Part shown: positions 1 through 13,600 of the stretch, one piece after another
Position numbering within the stretch: position 1 is the stretch's first letter
How the letters are laid out: each line of letters opens with the position of its first letter
From: Taenia hydatigena
Taxonomy: Eukaryota; Platyhelminthes; Cestoda; Cyclophyllidea; Taeniidae
Reading direction: 5' to 3'
Assembly: GCA_036345935.2 (NCBI GenBank)
Contig: JADWOT020000003.1
Span: 19,982,509 to 20,046,508, forward strand
DNA: 64,000 nucleotides
The notes under the pieces: generated by a model
Told to the model about the DNA's origin: nothing
What the model saw: the letters and a program-made list of their open reading frames with translations, nothing else
Databases searched by the model: none
Made by a program: the position numbers and the translations under genes

Positions 1-279
1 TGCTTCATTCGCCACGTGCAGGACGTCACCCGACCTCGTTCCGAAGGTTCAGACCTCGAGAGAATCCAGGCGGCCATCAAGACCGCCGGCGCGTTCGCAC
101 GCTTCGTCTCGGAGGAGCATCTCTCCAAAAAGGCCGTCGATAGATTGGCCGATGTGGTGATGTTCTTCGTGGATGAAAAATTTCTGAGTGCACTTCTCTC
201 CAATCAACCGCCCTACGCTGAGTTGGCTGTGGAAATCGCACACGATTTGCAGGACTCCATTGATCGGGGCATTCTCTAG
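1..279 (+). CDS. Terminal exon of an unidentified protein (5' part outside window)
   Basis: The frame is open from base 1 to a TAG ending at 279 and gives about 92 residues. The stretch from about base 30 is alanine- and leucine-rich and looks helical (motifs include AAIKTAGAFARFVSEEHL and YAELAVEIAHDLQDSI). It resembles the C-terminal helical repeats of a large scaffold protein. An AG at about 26-27 could be a splice acceptor, so the true exon may begin near base 28. Codon use and composition (GC-rich, unlike the AT-rich sequence after 280) support real coding sequence. I do not recognise the family. The reverse-strand frame over the same bases is a shadow. Confidence 0.55.
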   Translation, partial: CFIRHVQDVTRPRSEGSDLERIQAAIKTAGAFARFVSEEHLSKKAVDRLADVVMFFVDEKFLSALLSNQPPYAELAVEIAHDLQDSIDRGIL

Positions 280-1272
280 AGATGTTATCGCATTATACAC
301 TTACACACTTGATTGTAATGATGATATGTACACAGATGCATGCAAAATAATGCTTTCTTAATGGGAATAGTAACTGCTTGATCACGAGTTACTGCTGGAG
401 CTACAAGCTGCCACGAACAATTAAGTTTACGTCGAGATTCAGAATTTTTCTCTTAGGAATTGCAATGGTAGAACGTGGGTTCTAAAGAGTTTTTTTTTTA
501 ATATGGAGCGTACAGTGTTTTGGTAAACTCTTACTAGCTTTTAAAGCCTGTGGCCTTAAGACTATGGCTATCCAGAATGTTGAACGCTAAGGGTTGCATT
601 TTCCATACTGTTTGAATTCAACTACCAATCGTTACATGATTAGTTTTTGGGTCTATTGCAAACAATCACGAATTGCTATTCTTAGGATTTCTACCTCAAG
701 TTGATTCGAAGCCTCTAGTTTCCTCCCCGTACAAAAAGGACAAGAGAATTTTCAGCGGTTTACAACAATGGGACAATTCAGGGTATTCGCAGAATGAAAT
801 ATAGAAGATGTTGGTTACTCTAAAGTTGATAAATGGCAGTTGGAATAAACAAAGCTGATGGATCAACTAAGCCTATTGTAAATATGGAAAACGAGCATCA
901 TTGCACAGCTTGCAGGCTTTGACATTACTAGCCTATTTTGCAATTTTTTGAGTGGGTATTTAACTTCGCGTGAACCATGAGTCGTGGTATCAGCCTCTTG
1001 GCTCTTCTGCATGCTTTTAATATGTCCCAGCGTTCTGGGTCCTCTCCGAGATCTCGCTGCAGCACAATGTTATGCCAGAACATGTTACCTGCGTACAGCG
1101 GGGTTGAGAGGTCAATAACCTGAACTAAGGGCCATAATTCATGGCGCATGGGTAGTTCAGCTCGCGCTGAGCAAAAATAAAAAATCACAAATAACAAGTC
1201 ATTAAACAAAGATAAAAAGCCCGGATTATTGTAGCGTCCCAAGACTTCCTTGAATGCAAAAGAAGGCATAAT

Positions 1273-1400
1273 AATAGGGCAGAATATACATGTATTCAAT
1301 AAACTGAGGGAATGGAACTACTGGCATGACATGGAGGCCAGCCCACTCGGCTAGGACAATATAACCATTTAAGTGACCGAAACCGAAACCGGAGTCATAA
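1273..1400 (+). repeat. SINE-like dispersed repeat, copy 1 (degenerate)
   Basis: It shares the ordered landmarks of the family: taatagggcagaat near its start, then a variable spacer, then ctactggcatg near 1319-1329. The best-matching relative is the copy at about 45516. Identity is patchy, so the ends are approximate. Confidence 0.45.
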
Positions 1401-1407
1401 TAAACAA

Positions 1408-1430
1408 ATTACTATTATTATTATTATTTT
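1408..1430 (+). repeat. ATT trinucleotide microsatellite
   Basis: Seven imperfect ATT units directly follow the SINE-like copy. This is a common position for an A/T-rich tail of a retroposed element. Confidence 0.8.
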
Positions 1431-2172
1431 AGCGAAGAACGGGACGGCAAAATTTATTGTAATCCATGTCGCTACTACGCTATAATGAGTTCGTCGCTAT
1501 TGCTTTTGTACATACAACCGCTCGGTACCTTCAATCCTTGTACGTTGCACTTTTCGCTTGAGGGCACGATGCTGTGACTACATCTACGGCCTCCCAGCCC
1601 TTCTGCACGCCATTGATAATTTTTCTATGCATGCAGGCATCGCTTCGATCCCCTGGAAGGCTTAAACGGTCCAAATTGTTTCCGAAAGAAGTGAAATGTG
1701 TGAATTTGCCCAAAGTCAGTCGAAACTAAGCCAATAAATGGATGCAGCAATGCGGCAAATCTCAGCTCAAAATCGCTGGTGGATCTAACATTGCATTTAT
1801 TTGACATTAATATTTCATGCGGACGCCCACAAAAGCGCCTATTTAAGTCCTGTCACTTTACACTTACGTCCAGAAATCAATCACCTAGTTAGGCATGTAT
1901 TCCCAGAAAAATAAACTTAAGAAATGCAACCACTCCTCGCCTAGTGCCGCTATTTTCTAGTTGGTTATTATGTTGTGCAAAAATACAGCATACTCCACTG
2001 CTTTAAGAAACCAACTTTAGGGAACAAATTCGACCTAGAGCTGTTTTAGTTTGCCATTCGGTTCCTCGAGTGTAGGTAACGAAGGCCCCCGCGTTACTTT
2101 TAATATCGGAGGAGTATCCAAAGCCTCGAAAACAATGTCACTTGTAGGAATAAAAGTACCATCCAATTTTCT

Positions 2173-2174
2173 AG
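2173..2174 (+). promoter_or_regulatory. Candidate (trans-)splice acceptor before LDH start
   Basis: The AG of ccaattttctag lies 12 nt before the chosen ATG. No upstream coding exon joins it in frame, so it may accept a spliced leader or a non-coding exon. Position-based inference only. Confidence 0.35.
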
Positions 2175-2186
2175 ACAACTACTGGT

Positions 2187-3665
<1,479 letters not shown>

Positions 3666-3738
3666 TTGCTACTTACCACAGAAAGACTATACCTCATTAA
3701 GTACGTTTACACTAACTCAAACACGACTAGAGTAGACA

Positions 3739-3744
3739 AATAAA
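3739..3744 (+). terminator. LDH polyadenylation signal AATAAA
   Basis: Canonical hexamer 74 nt after the LDH stop codon, on the same strand. Confidence 0.65.
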
Positions 3745-3860
3745 GTCAGTCTAAGAAACTTGTGCCTATCTGTTCAGGGTCAGAATGAAGAACGTAAAAG
3801 GATAGAGTGAAGAAAAGCGAGTAAACCACCCGCCAAAGAAGTTTTATCTGGTACGAAAGA

Positions 3861-4130
3861 TCACAAACGGCGATTCGTAGCTTGAGGTAGTATGAGGGTC
3901 TTCCAGAAGATTGTAAACTCCGTAATCCTCCCACAACCAACCTCGTGGAGTTGGAACTCGAGGTATCGCATATTCCAGGGTTCGATGACACTTCCACCCA
4001 TCAGGCAAAGAAAATTGTGATATCTAGGTGCATGAATAACACTCGTGAGGAGATAGAAAGCAGTCAAGCAGTATCCGATCATTAGGAATTTACCACCAAA
4101 ACGATCATCGTAACAGGCCTTTACATCCAT
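3861..4130 (-). CDS. Possible 3' exon(s) of LRRC42
   Basis: The preceding LRRC42 exon ends in a strong donor at 4284, so at least one more coding exon must lie below 4250 on the minus strand. Two overlapping minus frames are open here (3861-4130 and 3746-3997). Neither aligns convincingly with the variable LRRC42 tail. A plausible acceptor (cctag) lies near 4022-4026 on the minus strand. This is a placeholder for the tail, not a resolved exon. Confidence 0.25.
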   Translation of the reverse strand: MDVKACYDDRFGGKFLMIGYCLTAFYLLTSVIHAPRYHNFLCLMGGSVIEPWNMRYLEFQLHEVGCGRITEFTIFWKTLILPQATNRRL

Positions 4131-4284
4131 ACAAAATCACACGAAATTAACACACTACCAAAAACCAAAGGAAATCCAAACAGATATACCTCGCGAGGTA
4201 GATACCCAATGATCCTACCCTATTCCAACGTTGGCACAAAATTTATGAATGATAGTTAGATTTACTCAACAAAGCTAAACTCAC

Positions 4285-4833
4285 CGATGCGCCAGTATCA
4301 CTCAGATAAATCAGCTGAATGGAAGGCAAAGCAGTCAGCAAGCCTACGGACTTCTCGCTGAGAAAGGGGTTTCCCGAGACGTCTATTATGGTGAGATTGG
4401 ATGATCTGTAGTACCGACCATGTGCGGTGAGCGATCGAACGGCGTCATTGCTGAGATGGTTGTAGCGCAACGACAGGACCCGAAGTGTCGGGCAGGCGGC
4501 ACCGAGTAGGGTTAATACAGGCAGGTACTGCGTACCCAAATGGCAGGCATCGAGACAAAGTGAGGTGAGACTGCAACAACTCAGCAGCCCAGTTATCCAC
4601 GCTGTGAAAAAGGGAGAGGGAGTTAGCCGGAAAGCGGAAAGGAAGGCGGCTCCGTAGGCCTCCGAAAAAAGCCTAATGTAGGAAGTCAGACTGCAGGTTG
4701 TGAAGGAATTATGTTTGAGCAAAATGGCTCTCGAGATCTCTCTGCCCAGGTGATGAGGAACGCCACGAAGATCGGAGATGCTGCGATAGTGTTCGGCCAA
4801 CTTTAAGCAGCATAAATGTGCCAGTGATAACAT
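4285..4833 (-). CDS. LRRC42: Leucine-rich repeat-containing protein 42 (main exon)
   Basis: One 549-nt exon of 183 codons, ATG at 4831-4833, ending in phase 0 at a GTGAGT donor. The translation follows the LRRC42 family through the region before the repeats (LFSEAYGAAFL) and then through leucine-rich repeats: SLTSLCLDACHLG, LRVLSLRYNHLSNDAV, LTIIDVSGNPFLSEKSVGLL and IQLIYLSDTGAS. LRRC42 is a poorly characterised animal protein with an LRR core. Compared with vertebrate LRRC42, roughly 80-90 N-terminal residues are absent. There is hardly room for them, because DSCC1 ends 120 bp upstream. A ttttag acceptor ends one base before the ATG. The 3' exon is unresolved. It is the downstream member of a probable operon with DSCC1. 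Confidence 0.8.
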
Positions 4834-4834
4834 A

Positions 4835-4836
4835 CT
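4835..4836 (-). promoter_or_regulatory. Candidate spliced-leader acceptor of LRRC42
   Basis: On the minus strand, gcagctttattttag ends one base before the LRRC42 ATG, within the 120-bp gap after DSCC1. An ordinary upstream exon would have to overlap the DSCC1 3' end, so trans-splicing is the simplest reading. Confidence 0.5.
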
Positions 4837-4922
4837 AAAATAAAGCTGCGGTAAGCTCGCACGCCCTCACGCACATAGTCCTCTTGGTTACTCATAAACA
4901 ATCAAAATACCCACCTATACAC

Positions 4923-4928
4923 TTTATT
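4923..4928 (-). terminator. DSCC1 polyadenylation signal AATAAA
   Basis: TTTATT on the + strand is AATAAA on the minus strand, 26 nt after the DSCC1 stop codon and about 90 nt before the LRRC42 ATG. This is the spacing expected when cleavage of an upstream operon gene is coupled to trans-splicing of the next. Confidence 0.65.
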
Positions 4929-4953
4929 CACAATATTTGTACATAATATCCAG

Positions 4954-6425
4954 TTATCGCCGCGGATATTTCTCGGTATAACATCGTCCACCATCAGCAG
5001 AAATGCTTATGCGACAGTGCTGATTGAGTAGCGTGCCCAAGACCGCAGGAACAGGAAGGGGGTCATCGAGAGCAAGTTTTTCTGGATCCTCCAATTCGTC
5101 TGACGGTGCTGTATTTTCATCCTCATCTTCCGAATCAGAGGGGACGAGAAATTCACTCTCGACCAATAAATTAGGATGCACATAATTGAGTTCATTAACA
5201 GGAACATCGACAACCAGGTCGGCAATATAACCAGCAAGTTGGGATTCAGGCCACATCGGTTGCCGAGCAAAGAGTGCCGTCAAGCGTGCTTCCACGGAAT
5301 CGTCAGGAAGGTCTTCACTCGGTAGAAAAGTGATACTTCTCTGTTGGGTGAGAGTAGAGACATCACAGTAAGCACGACCAGTGCAAGTGAGGTGTCGATG
5401 CAAACGTGGCTGCATGCCATGAGGTACGGTGGCACACCAAACTGATACAAAGTCGCTGAAGGCGAATTTCCTTGTGATCGACAGTAGACTCTCTCCAATG
5501 AGACGACAAATTTTCCCACGTCGTGGAAAAATCGACCAACCTTTTGCACACTTCTTGCGATAGAAAAAGCGTTGAAACACCTGATGGAGAATGGACGAAG
5601 GATAGAGACCTTCCAATCGAGTTATCACATCGTGAGGGTCAGAAAAGCCCGTTTGTGACCAGTTCAATGATAGCTCATCAGCCATATCAAAAATTCCTTG
5701 CAAAACCTATAGAGGAAAAACAAAGTGGCATTAAGGAAATGGAATAGCTGAGTCGAGGAGTAAACTGGGAAGCTCACACGACTAAGGTAATCCAGCTGAA
5801 ACAAACGACAACGCCCCTTCCACAGGAAGACATTAAGCCTATCCATAGCATATAGTAATTCGACTTGGCTACATGGAACCGATGAATACAGCTCTTCAAA
5901 TGTGAAGAATTCGTTAAACTCGCTATTTTCCGCACCATTTTCTTCGATATGATCAGCAAAGGTCGCGGGTAGAAGACGCTGCTTCAGTTTACGGAGACTT
6001 GGTGCTCGGATGGACAAGAGCTCCAGATATACCGATTTGATCGAAGCCACAGTGCATTTAGTGACCCTTGATTCATCCACCGACCAAAACTTGTCCAATG
6101 GGATTGTTGGTATTTTCAAATCAGGCACCAGAAACAGGGAATTCGATGTCTCTGCTTCCAAAAACCGCTGAGTTGTCGTGGTGTTGCAAAGGAATGCAGC
6201 ACTGTCACCATAATCACCGTCTTCTGATTTGATATTCGCCGAGAATTCATTTGATTGGAGCAGTTGGTCCGCCAGCGCCGGTGTGATCTCAAGAAGATGA
6301 GTATCCTGATCAAAAGGGTTATCACTAAGGGTCACTAGCTGGGCGCTTTTGAGGAAGTTTTGCGTACCGGAAGACACGTGATCCAGCAACTCAAAAACAT
6401 CACTCTCCGATCTGGTTGGAACCAT
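4954..6425 (-). CDS. DSCC1: Sister chromatid cohesion protein DCC1
   Basis: A subunit of the CTF18-RFC clamp loader (with CTF18 and CTF8) that loads PCNA and supports cohesion and replication-fork function in the nucleus. Two exons, 5778-6425 and 4954-5706, are joined across a 71-nt intron in phase 0, giving 466 residues. The N-terminal half has the DCC1 beta-barrel pattern (LLEITPALADQLL, NSLFLVPDLKIP) and LRKLKQRLLPATF. The C-terminal half has the winged-helix region (DFVSVWCATVPHGM, then ITFLPSEDLPDDSVEARLTALFARQPMW, here only partly quoted: LPSEDLPDDSVEARL) and the conserved end (CYTEKYPRR). It is longer than human DCC1 (about 393 residues), in part because of an acidic insert rich in Asp, Glu and Ser near residues 400-425. 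The ATG at 6423-6425 gives an N-terminus of family length. Probable first gene of an operon with LRRC42. Confidence 0.93.
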
Positions 6426-7665
6426 TGGGCCAAATCGACCGCTTTTACCATTACAAAGGTGCTAGGACTGTTGTAAACAAATGGTTTTAAGACGAGAGTA
6501 AAAACCCACTGCCATTGAAGGAAGAGAGTGCCTCATTTGTAATTATTAAATATTAATATGCATATTTGCAGGTGTAATTTGATCTGCCCCTCAAAATGGA
6601 TTTTTTGCACATATATTAGGCCAAAACATGTGCAAAACCAAAATTGCCACTAATAAGTGCAAGGTTTCCTAGCCCTAAAATTGTTTGAAGCCGTTGTTCA
6701 GAGCGGCAATCTTTGTCGGCTTAATTTCGTAGGAGATTTTGGGGTTTCAGACATGGCCGTTGGGAATACGTACGTATAATGAAAGGCTCATGTACTTGTA
6801 TGTAGGTTTGAAAATATTGCCCCAGGTATTGGCAAGTCACTAGGAATTATGGTGTCCAACGTAAGACTAAACGTTATCATCGCAATGCAGCATCTTTCCC
6901 TGTGTTACATGAAAGCGCAAATGTAACTCGCTACAGCTCTAGAGAAGTCTGAGAGCACTGCACAATCATCTCAACAAGTCCGATTCTCAAAATCTTTGCG
7001 TGAGGGAGTTAGCAACTATAAGGTAAGAACTCATGCTTACAACCTATTCTCGCACAGGCTACTTTAATGGAAACACTTTCTAGGGCTTTTAGTTTCTACT
7101 CCTCGTCTTAATAATGCTGAGTTTTCAATTACAGTCGAGAAGACTTAAAACCGTGAACTACTGTACCACAGCATTTAAACCACTTGACCACATGGACCAT
7201 GAAGTCTCCACTTTTTCCACTTTGGTGTTAAAGCCACAATTACAGACCCAGTCCCCCCTCTGCGCTGATGGCGAGCCCCTCGCGTTAGAACAATCCGTTG
7301 TCCGGAACACAATAGTGCACCTCCGCCCGTTAGCAAGTTAATCTGGATAACAATAGCGCCTTCCGAAATCTATAACATGCCTTAATGTACTTGGTGCGAA
7401 GAATCCTGTTTCCACACAGAGACGACCCCTGCTTACGAAGGGCACTAGAATACAATCGGGATCAGACATTGGAATAGGCGGAAACATGTTGAAATAAGTA
7501 ACAACAGCACAGCTTATCTTGTCTTAAAAACAAGACACTGTGGATGATTTATGAGAAGTATACGAAGAGGCAAATGTATTGGTGTTAAATAGAGAAAAAG
7601 AATTAAACGGAAATGATCGGGAGCGCTCCTAAGGGAGGAAAGGTGGATGGCGACGCTTCAAAGTC
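6426..7665. other. Intergenic region, nothing recognised
   Basis: It lies between the DSCC1 start and the ALDH3 stop; both genes point left, so it should hold the DSCC1 promoter (right of 6425) and the ALDH3 3' UTR. A 75-codon + frame at 7114-7341 shows no family features. A short imperfect direct repeat (about 7587-7617 and 7818-7850) flanks the last ALDH3 exon. Confidence 0.5.
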
Positions 7666-10600
7666 CTATGAGATGGTACACCTGGAGTCGCCCTTGGAGA
7701 GGCCCCAGCGTACCCACTTCTCACTGCTCTCTGTGTACGGTGGGTAGCGGAACCTACGATTGGAGAGAGCAAGAAAAGGCAGTTACAATACGCTACTAGT
7801 GACCCGTAGGGGAGTAATATTGAGGAAAAGGAGGAATTAACCGGGAATGAGGTAAACTCGCTTTAATCTTTGACATTAGTGAAGCACTATTTCTAGGTTA
7901 GAGATTCTTTAGTGGGAGGCGAATGGGAGAAAACAAAGTGAAAGAATGAAAAGTAGAATTACAAATTGTTGAATTTCTCCGAGGTAGACTTATCCAACAC
8001 CGAGCGAGGGTTTGAAAAGGTGTCGATGGAGGCTTGGCCGAAATATCGCCCCATGCCGGAATTACCAACACCACCAAAAGGTAAATTACGCACTGGATTG
8101 AGAAGATGAAAAAAGCGAATAAAGCCAATTCCCCACTGTTGCAGCCTGAGGTCCAAAGTCCCATAAACCCGCAATAGCATGACAGGAAAAGTCTAGACTA
8201 TGTTTCCGTCTACATCGACTTCTCCAGTCTCCTAACATTCGACGCTCAAGATGGTAGCACCGTCATCTCCTCATGGCACTCAGAGTTCAGTTTCAACAAT
8301 GCAGGATCCAAGTATTAACAGTTCAGGAATCAAGATACCCAGCCTTTTACCCAGGTTTATGGTTTACAATTTGTTTAGGGTGATTTGTGCCAGAATGTCC
8401 CCTGTAAAAGTAATTCTTGGTCTTATTTACTAATATTATGCTGACCGTAAAGTGATCAAAGTTGCAACGCATGGGACAAAATTTAACAAAATTTGAGTAG
8501 AGATTAATTAACCTGAAGTACACCAATCATCAGAGAAGTCCTGGCCACCTAACTAACTGACTAGGGTTAAATTTGGGTTAAAAACTGATTTCGCTGGGCC
8601 TTTTCATGTTTGTTCTTCGATACGCCATATCACTGAGTCCTTGGTAATTTCAACAAACTCTATAAAGACTACGAGAAACCCAGGGCAAAGTCCCTCTATT
8701 GCCAACCCGGTGTTAGGAAATCAGGAGTAAAAAAACGCACCACCGAGTTGCATTATACAGTCGTTGAAGACAACTGAACCCGAAGTCGTACGGCTCTTCC
8801 AGGCCTCCATCACGTCGCTGTCCGACGCATATACGTAAATTGTCAACGGCTTCTCTCTGTGCGAAAGATGGAGGAGAGAGAAAAAATCACTTCAAATTCG
8901 CCTCAACGCTTTTGTCCATAGGGTCATCCTAACCTTATCCCACCACGAATCACTGCAAATGCCGATCAAGGAATTGTTGTCGCCCAATAAGCTAAAAACT
9001 ACTAAATTACGACACTGTTTGTTAGACAAAACAAATATAAATGGCCAAATATGACAGTTTGTAGATCTGGGTCAGTTGTCCCATTCCATCTCTCTCAATT
9101 CTCTCGTCTCAAGCGCCGGCCAATACCCATACTACCACTCGGTCTAGGTGCCAGCTAGAAATTAAGCTACTAGATTTCGTATGAAGTCACTGCCTTAAGG
9201 TGGCAATATCGAGAAATGGGTGCAGATCTAGCCAGATGTTGGAGAAATTTTCCAACTTGCCCACCAAAAGATTCAAGAGACGAGAATGGACTGACGGACT
9301 CACTTTCGTCGCACATAGTCAATGGCCTCATCGCATGACTTCACCGTGACAATCGGCAGAATGGGTCCGAAAATCTGCACAAGAGTCAACAAAGAAGCGC
9401 AAATCTTACCGGCAAGAAAAAAACGAAATCTGACTTACTCCATGAGTTAAAAAAGCAAAGCAGAGGATTGACAGAAAAGACATTCAGCAATGAATACAGG
9501 AAAAGGAAATGAGAATATCACCTCCTCTTGCATAAGGACATCATCCTCTTTGATATCTTTCACAATTGTCAGTTCGATGAATTTCGCCTCAAGGTCCGTT
9601 TTGCCACCGTACACTATTTTGCCTTTAGTGTTTTGGAGGAGAGTCGAGAGGCGCCTAGAAGGCAAGAAGACACCATTCACATAGGGGGTTTTTGGGTGAT
9701 GCGAATTTGTGGTGGGTCCAGTCCACAAGAATAAAAATGGAGAGGGGAGGAGCCGAGAAACTTACGTGGTATGCCTCTGGTTGATGATGCGTGAAAAGTC
9801 CTCAGATTCCTCCATTTTTTCACCGTAGAATGTCTTTATTATAGAGATGCACTCCTCGATAAAATTATTCTATGAAGATAAGAGCAGTTTGATGCAGGAT
9901 ACTAATGTTTTTAATTGAATAAAACAACCAATTGTGCAATGGACACTTGCTACTCAAGTTTACACAAATTTACCGACAGTTACGGTACGTTTGAAAGGTA
10001 GAAAGTATAGGGATGCTAAGTAAATATTTACATTTACCAGTGAATTGGTTCCCGGAGGCATCTTTTAGATGCTCCACGATATAATCAAAAATAGTAGAAC
10101 GGAGAGAGCAGGAACTTTTCAAGCCAAACTGGACTCGAAAGAAGATGGGTACAAGGTGGTGCTGCTTTTTGGCACCACACACAGTAGTGAGTGATGAGTC
10201 TACCCTACTACTCACACTAATCGCCGCTAGACATGTCGTGAACCTGTCTACACAACAGGCGCCAGTGGTAGTGTGCATGTCCATTGGAGAGCGTGAATAG
10301 ACTAACTTTATTTATGAAAGAAGGCGCAAAACCCAGAATATGTACTGATACAGAAGACTTGACGGGACGCTGTGTCACACAGCAGTGAGACAACTGAAGC
10401 ACAGTAGTGACGATGCCAGACGATGATTCTCAACCCAAAGCCAAACTTCCATTTCTGCAAACCTTCATTCAGTGAGTAGAATGTTCCTGCACCATCAAGT
10501 TGCAAAGACAGAAGGGTTGAAAGCTCGAGTAATTTCTTGGATCACATCGCTACCTTTGACGAAACGTAGGCACATCAGTTCACCGCAGAACCAAAATGAG

Positions 10601-13600
10601 CGTCGAAGAAGGCTACCCTTGAGTGGCTCAGCTCAATTGACAAAACTTTTGCGCCTAATTTTTACATTCCAGGCATCAGTCAAACACAAGAGTGTGTTAT
10701 AAATGTAGTAGCAGAAAACAACTGTCATCCGCACCCGTTTAGGCCTATTAACTTCGGCTGTGGAAGTCCAAAAGTTTCCTATTGACCAGAACAAACCGTT
10801 CAATCGCTGCAATAACCGCTCATACAGAAATCAAGTGAATAAGCAAAAAAAAGGGAATGGCGGATTTGATGCCTACCAGGACTTTGACGTGACAGAGGAC
10901 GTAATCGGGGACAACGCAGGTCTGACCGGCGTTGAGACCTTTGGCCCAGATCAGGCGTTTCGCCGTGATTGTTAGATCGGCTGAAGCGTCCACGTAGACG
11001 GGGCTTAGAAGAGGAAAGAGGAAAAGGAATAAAATCGAATCAAAAAGGGGAAACGCGGAACCCTATTTCGTTGATCTGTTTGCGCTCATGCAATAACGTG
11101 CAATGCCTCATTTTAATCATGGATGGTTTTGAGCGCGACTTTGATGGTGCACTAGTCACGATTCTGGCTTCAAGGCTCCTCAAATCTCGAAATTTCCATA
11201 GATACTCACAATGCAAAACATCTTTGGGTCACATTTGACTGCCATAAAAGGGAGAAGTATCACGGAATTGCACTGCCTTGATTGTTATTACAACATTTCT
11301 CATGATTGCTGCTAAAGGTGCAAGACCTTGGTTTTCCTTGTGCAAAAAAAGTCACCTTTACAAAAAAGTCAGCGAGCAAAAAATCAAGATGTGCATCACT
11401 TGGTACACATAAAAAAATTTTGATTCAGTCTGGCTCCTCCACTTTACTCCACTCGCACACTCAATTAGGCGCCACTAAAGCTAGTTGACGACTTTGGAAA
11501 AGGGTCAAGTTTAATCACAGGATAGCTAACATTTTCACACATAATGACAATTGATTGTGCATGAGAGGACTTGATAAAAATCCCTTCCAGTTTTGCAAAG
11601 CCAATATAAAACAAAAAGCAAAGAGAATACTCAACTGAGGCGAGGGGAACCTAAGTGAATGAATTTGTGACAGAGCATGACAACACGAGAGCCTCACCTT
11701 TTCCCGCCCAGTTCGAGAGTGACGGGAGTGAGATGTTTGGCCACCTGAGAGAGGATGCTACGTGCAGCGTTCATGCCGCCCGTGTAGAATATGTGGTCGA
11801 AACGATACTTATCCAGCAGCTCCATCGTCTTCTCCGCTCCACCTGTGTACACCTGGCACACACTCTACAAAGTGCAGTCACAGATTGATGGGGATAGAAG
11901 GCAGCATCTGAAGTGTGCCACCTTCGAAGATGAATGGTGCTGTACACACATGAGGAAAATTAGAGAGGAATATTCTTATTTGTGTCATTACTTCATCCAA
12001 AGAGATTTTCAGCCTAAATTGGAATTAACCTTGACGGCCATTTTTAGTGGTGGGAAATTATCGCCGGAATTGTCAATCGGTAGCTGATGTCGTCATTAGT
12101 CACAGTCTTCGTTACAGAACTATGTTTCCTCTAGTTATATATTTGACTACACCGGATACTCAAGTCCAGGCAGTTGGGTTATTATGCTATTATCATGGTA
12201 TCCTGCTAGCATTGGTGACCATTACCTCACCGCTTCTCCACGCCAAACCAAACCCACATGTAGATAATCTTTATAAAAATGGAAAATTGCCCAGCATTAA
12301 GTAGATCCAAAAAGAGCTATCTGAAAGCAGACAACAATTTGACGATCATCAGAGACATCATTTCCTAGACAGTCCGTCAACTGGCTACAGTATCACTCCC
12401 GACATCTTAAAACGTTGATTTAAAAAAAGCGCTCAACGTCTGAGTACCTCATCGACGTAGGAGGGCAGGAGGTTGACAAGGAGAGACTCTGTCTCCGGTG
12501 CCATTTCAGAGGGCTTCAACACCACCGCGTTGCCCGCGGCGATAGCTCCAATAAAGGGACACAGGGACAGAAAGATGGGGTAATTCCACGCCCCAATCAC
12601 CAGTACACGCCCCAGCGGCTGCGGCTGGACACTCACAGCATCGAAGAAGCTAAAGAACGTCCGTGGGATCTGTAATACATAGTAAAGATCAAATCTTACA
12701 CAACAGCATACGTTCTTGTGCAATGCTTTCCTACAGAGGCACTGATCATTGCACACATGTGGCAGTGGTAGGCTGGTGGTTTAAGGCAGTGTCACTGCTC
12801 TACACTTATTTACTGACCTTCAAGACAATTGCGTGGGCATGATAGCACTGGTGACAGTTCGAAGCCAACAATTTGACTAGAAAAGAAAACCCTTAAGACA
12901 CGAAATTCTTCCCACTTATTGAGAAGTAAGGGTAATCTTAAGGAGTATTACACTTACGAAAATTTCTTACAAATAATTACGTTCATGCTAATTAATTACT
13001 TAAAAAGCTACTCTCAGGAGAAAAGAATACTTTTTCCCCACTAAATGGCCCCAATTCGATCCACCCATGCATGCCTCTTTTCACTGCAATAGACGCCTGC
13101 CTTCAAGAACTCATTGACACCACTCACCAGCGAGACGTGGGACTCACACACGCCCATTCGTTGAATCGTCGGAAGACTGTCCCACGTGTGCATGTGGTTG
13201 AAGCACCAGCAGTGGTAGGAAAGCCTCTCAATCCCTAACCATTATCCAACTCAAATTCTCTGGCTCAGAACAGACTAACATGGTCCCTTATTAGGTTTGA
13301 AGACTTGTATTCTTTCACCTGGAAGTCACCGCCTTCGCATTGCCAAGTTCATAAATCCAAATGCACAAGTCTATTCGATCGGCCCTAATTCGACGCATGC
13401 ATTGCTAGTATGGTCTCGGCTCATGCTGTGTGAGGCACTGATCACCCAGTCCCTTCCTACGTTGATCGAACATCCACTTCTAGGTTTGCAGCTTCCACAC
13501 GACAACTCGGATTGCTGCAGTACCATAGCAAGCACGGCATCGACGACTTGAAAGTAGCCTGTACACTCACTGCCAGCGTTACACGCATGCGTTGCAAAGA

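Larger units (their letters stand above)
280..2186. other. Intergenic region without a recognisable gene
   Basis: This is AT-rich sequence between the first terminal exon and LDH. It holds one degraded copy of the dispersed repeat family (about 1273-1400) and an ATT microsatellite. Frames of 60-120 codons on the minus strand have no protein-like character. An open frame at 2051-2242 was considered as an LDH leader exon and dropped. Confidence 0.6.

Noticed and set aside
928..1299. 123-codon minus frame
   Set aside because: No motif, overlaps the degenerate repeat copy and a low-complexity stretch, and is isolated from any exon chain.
7959..8092. ALDH3 ending at the TAA at 7959-7961
   Set aside because: Splicing at 7963 to 7753 continues in phase and restores the family's RYPP tail. 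Read-through is kept only as a possible isoform.
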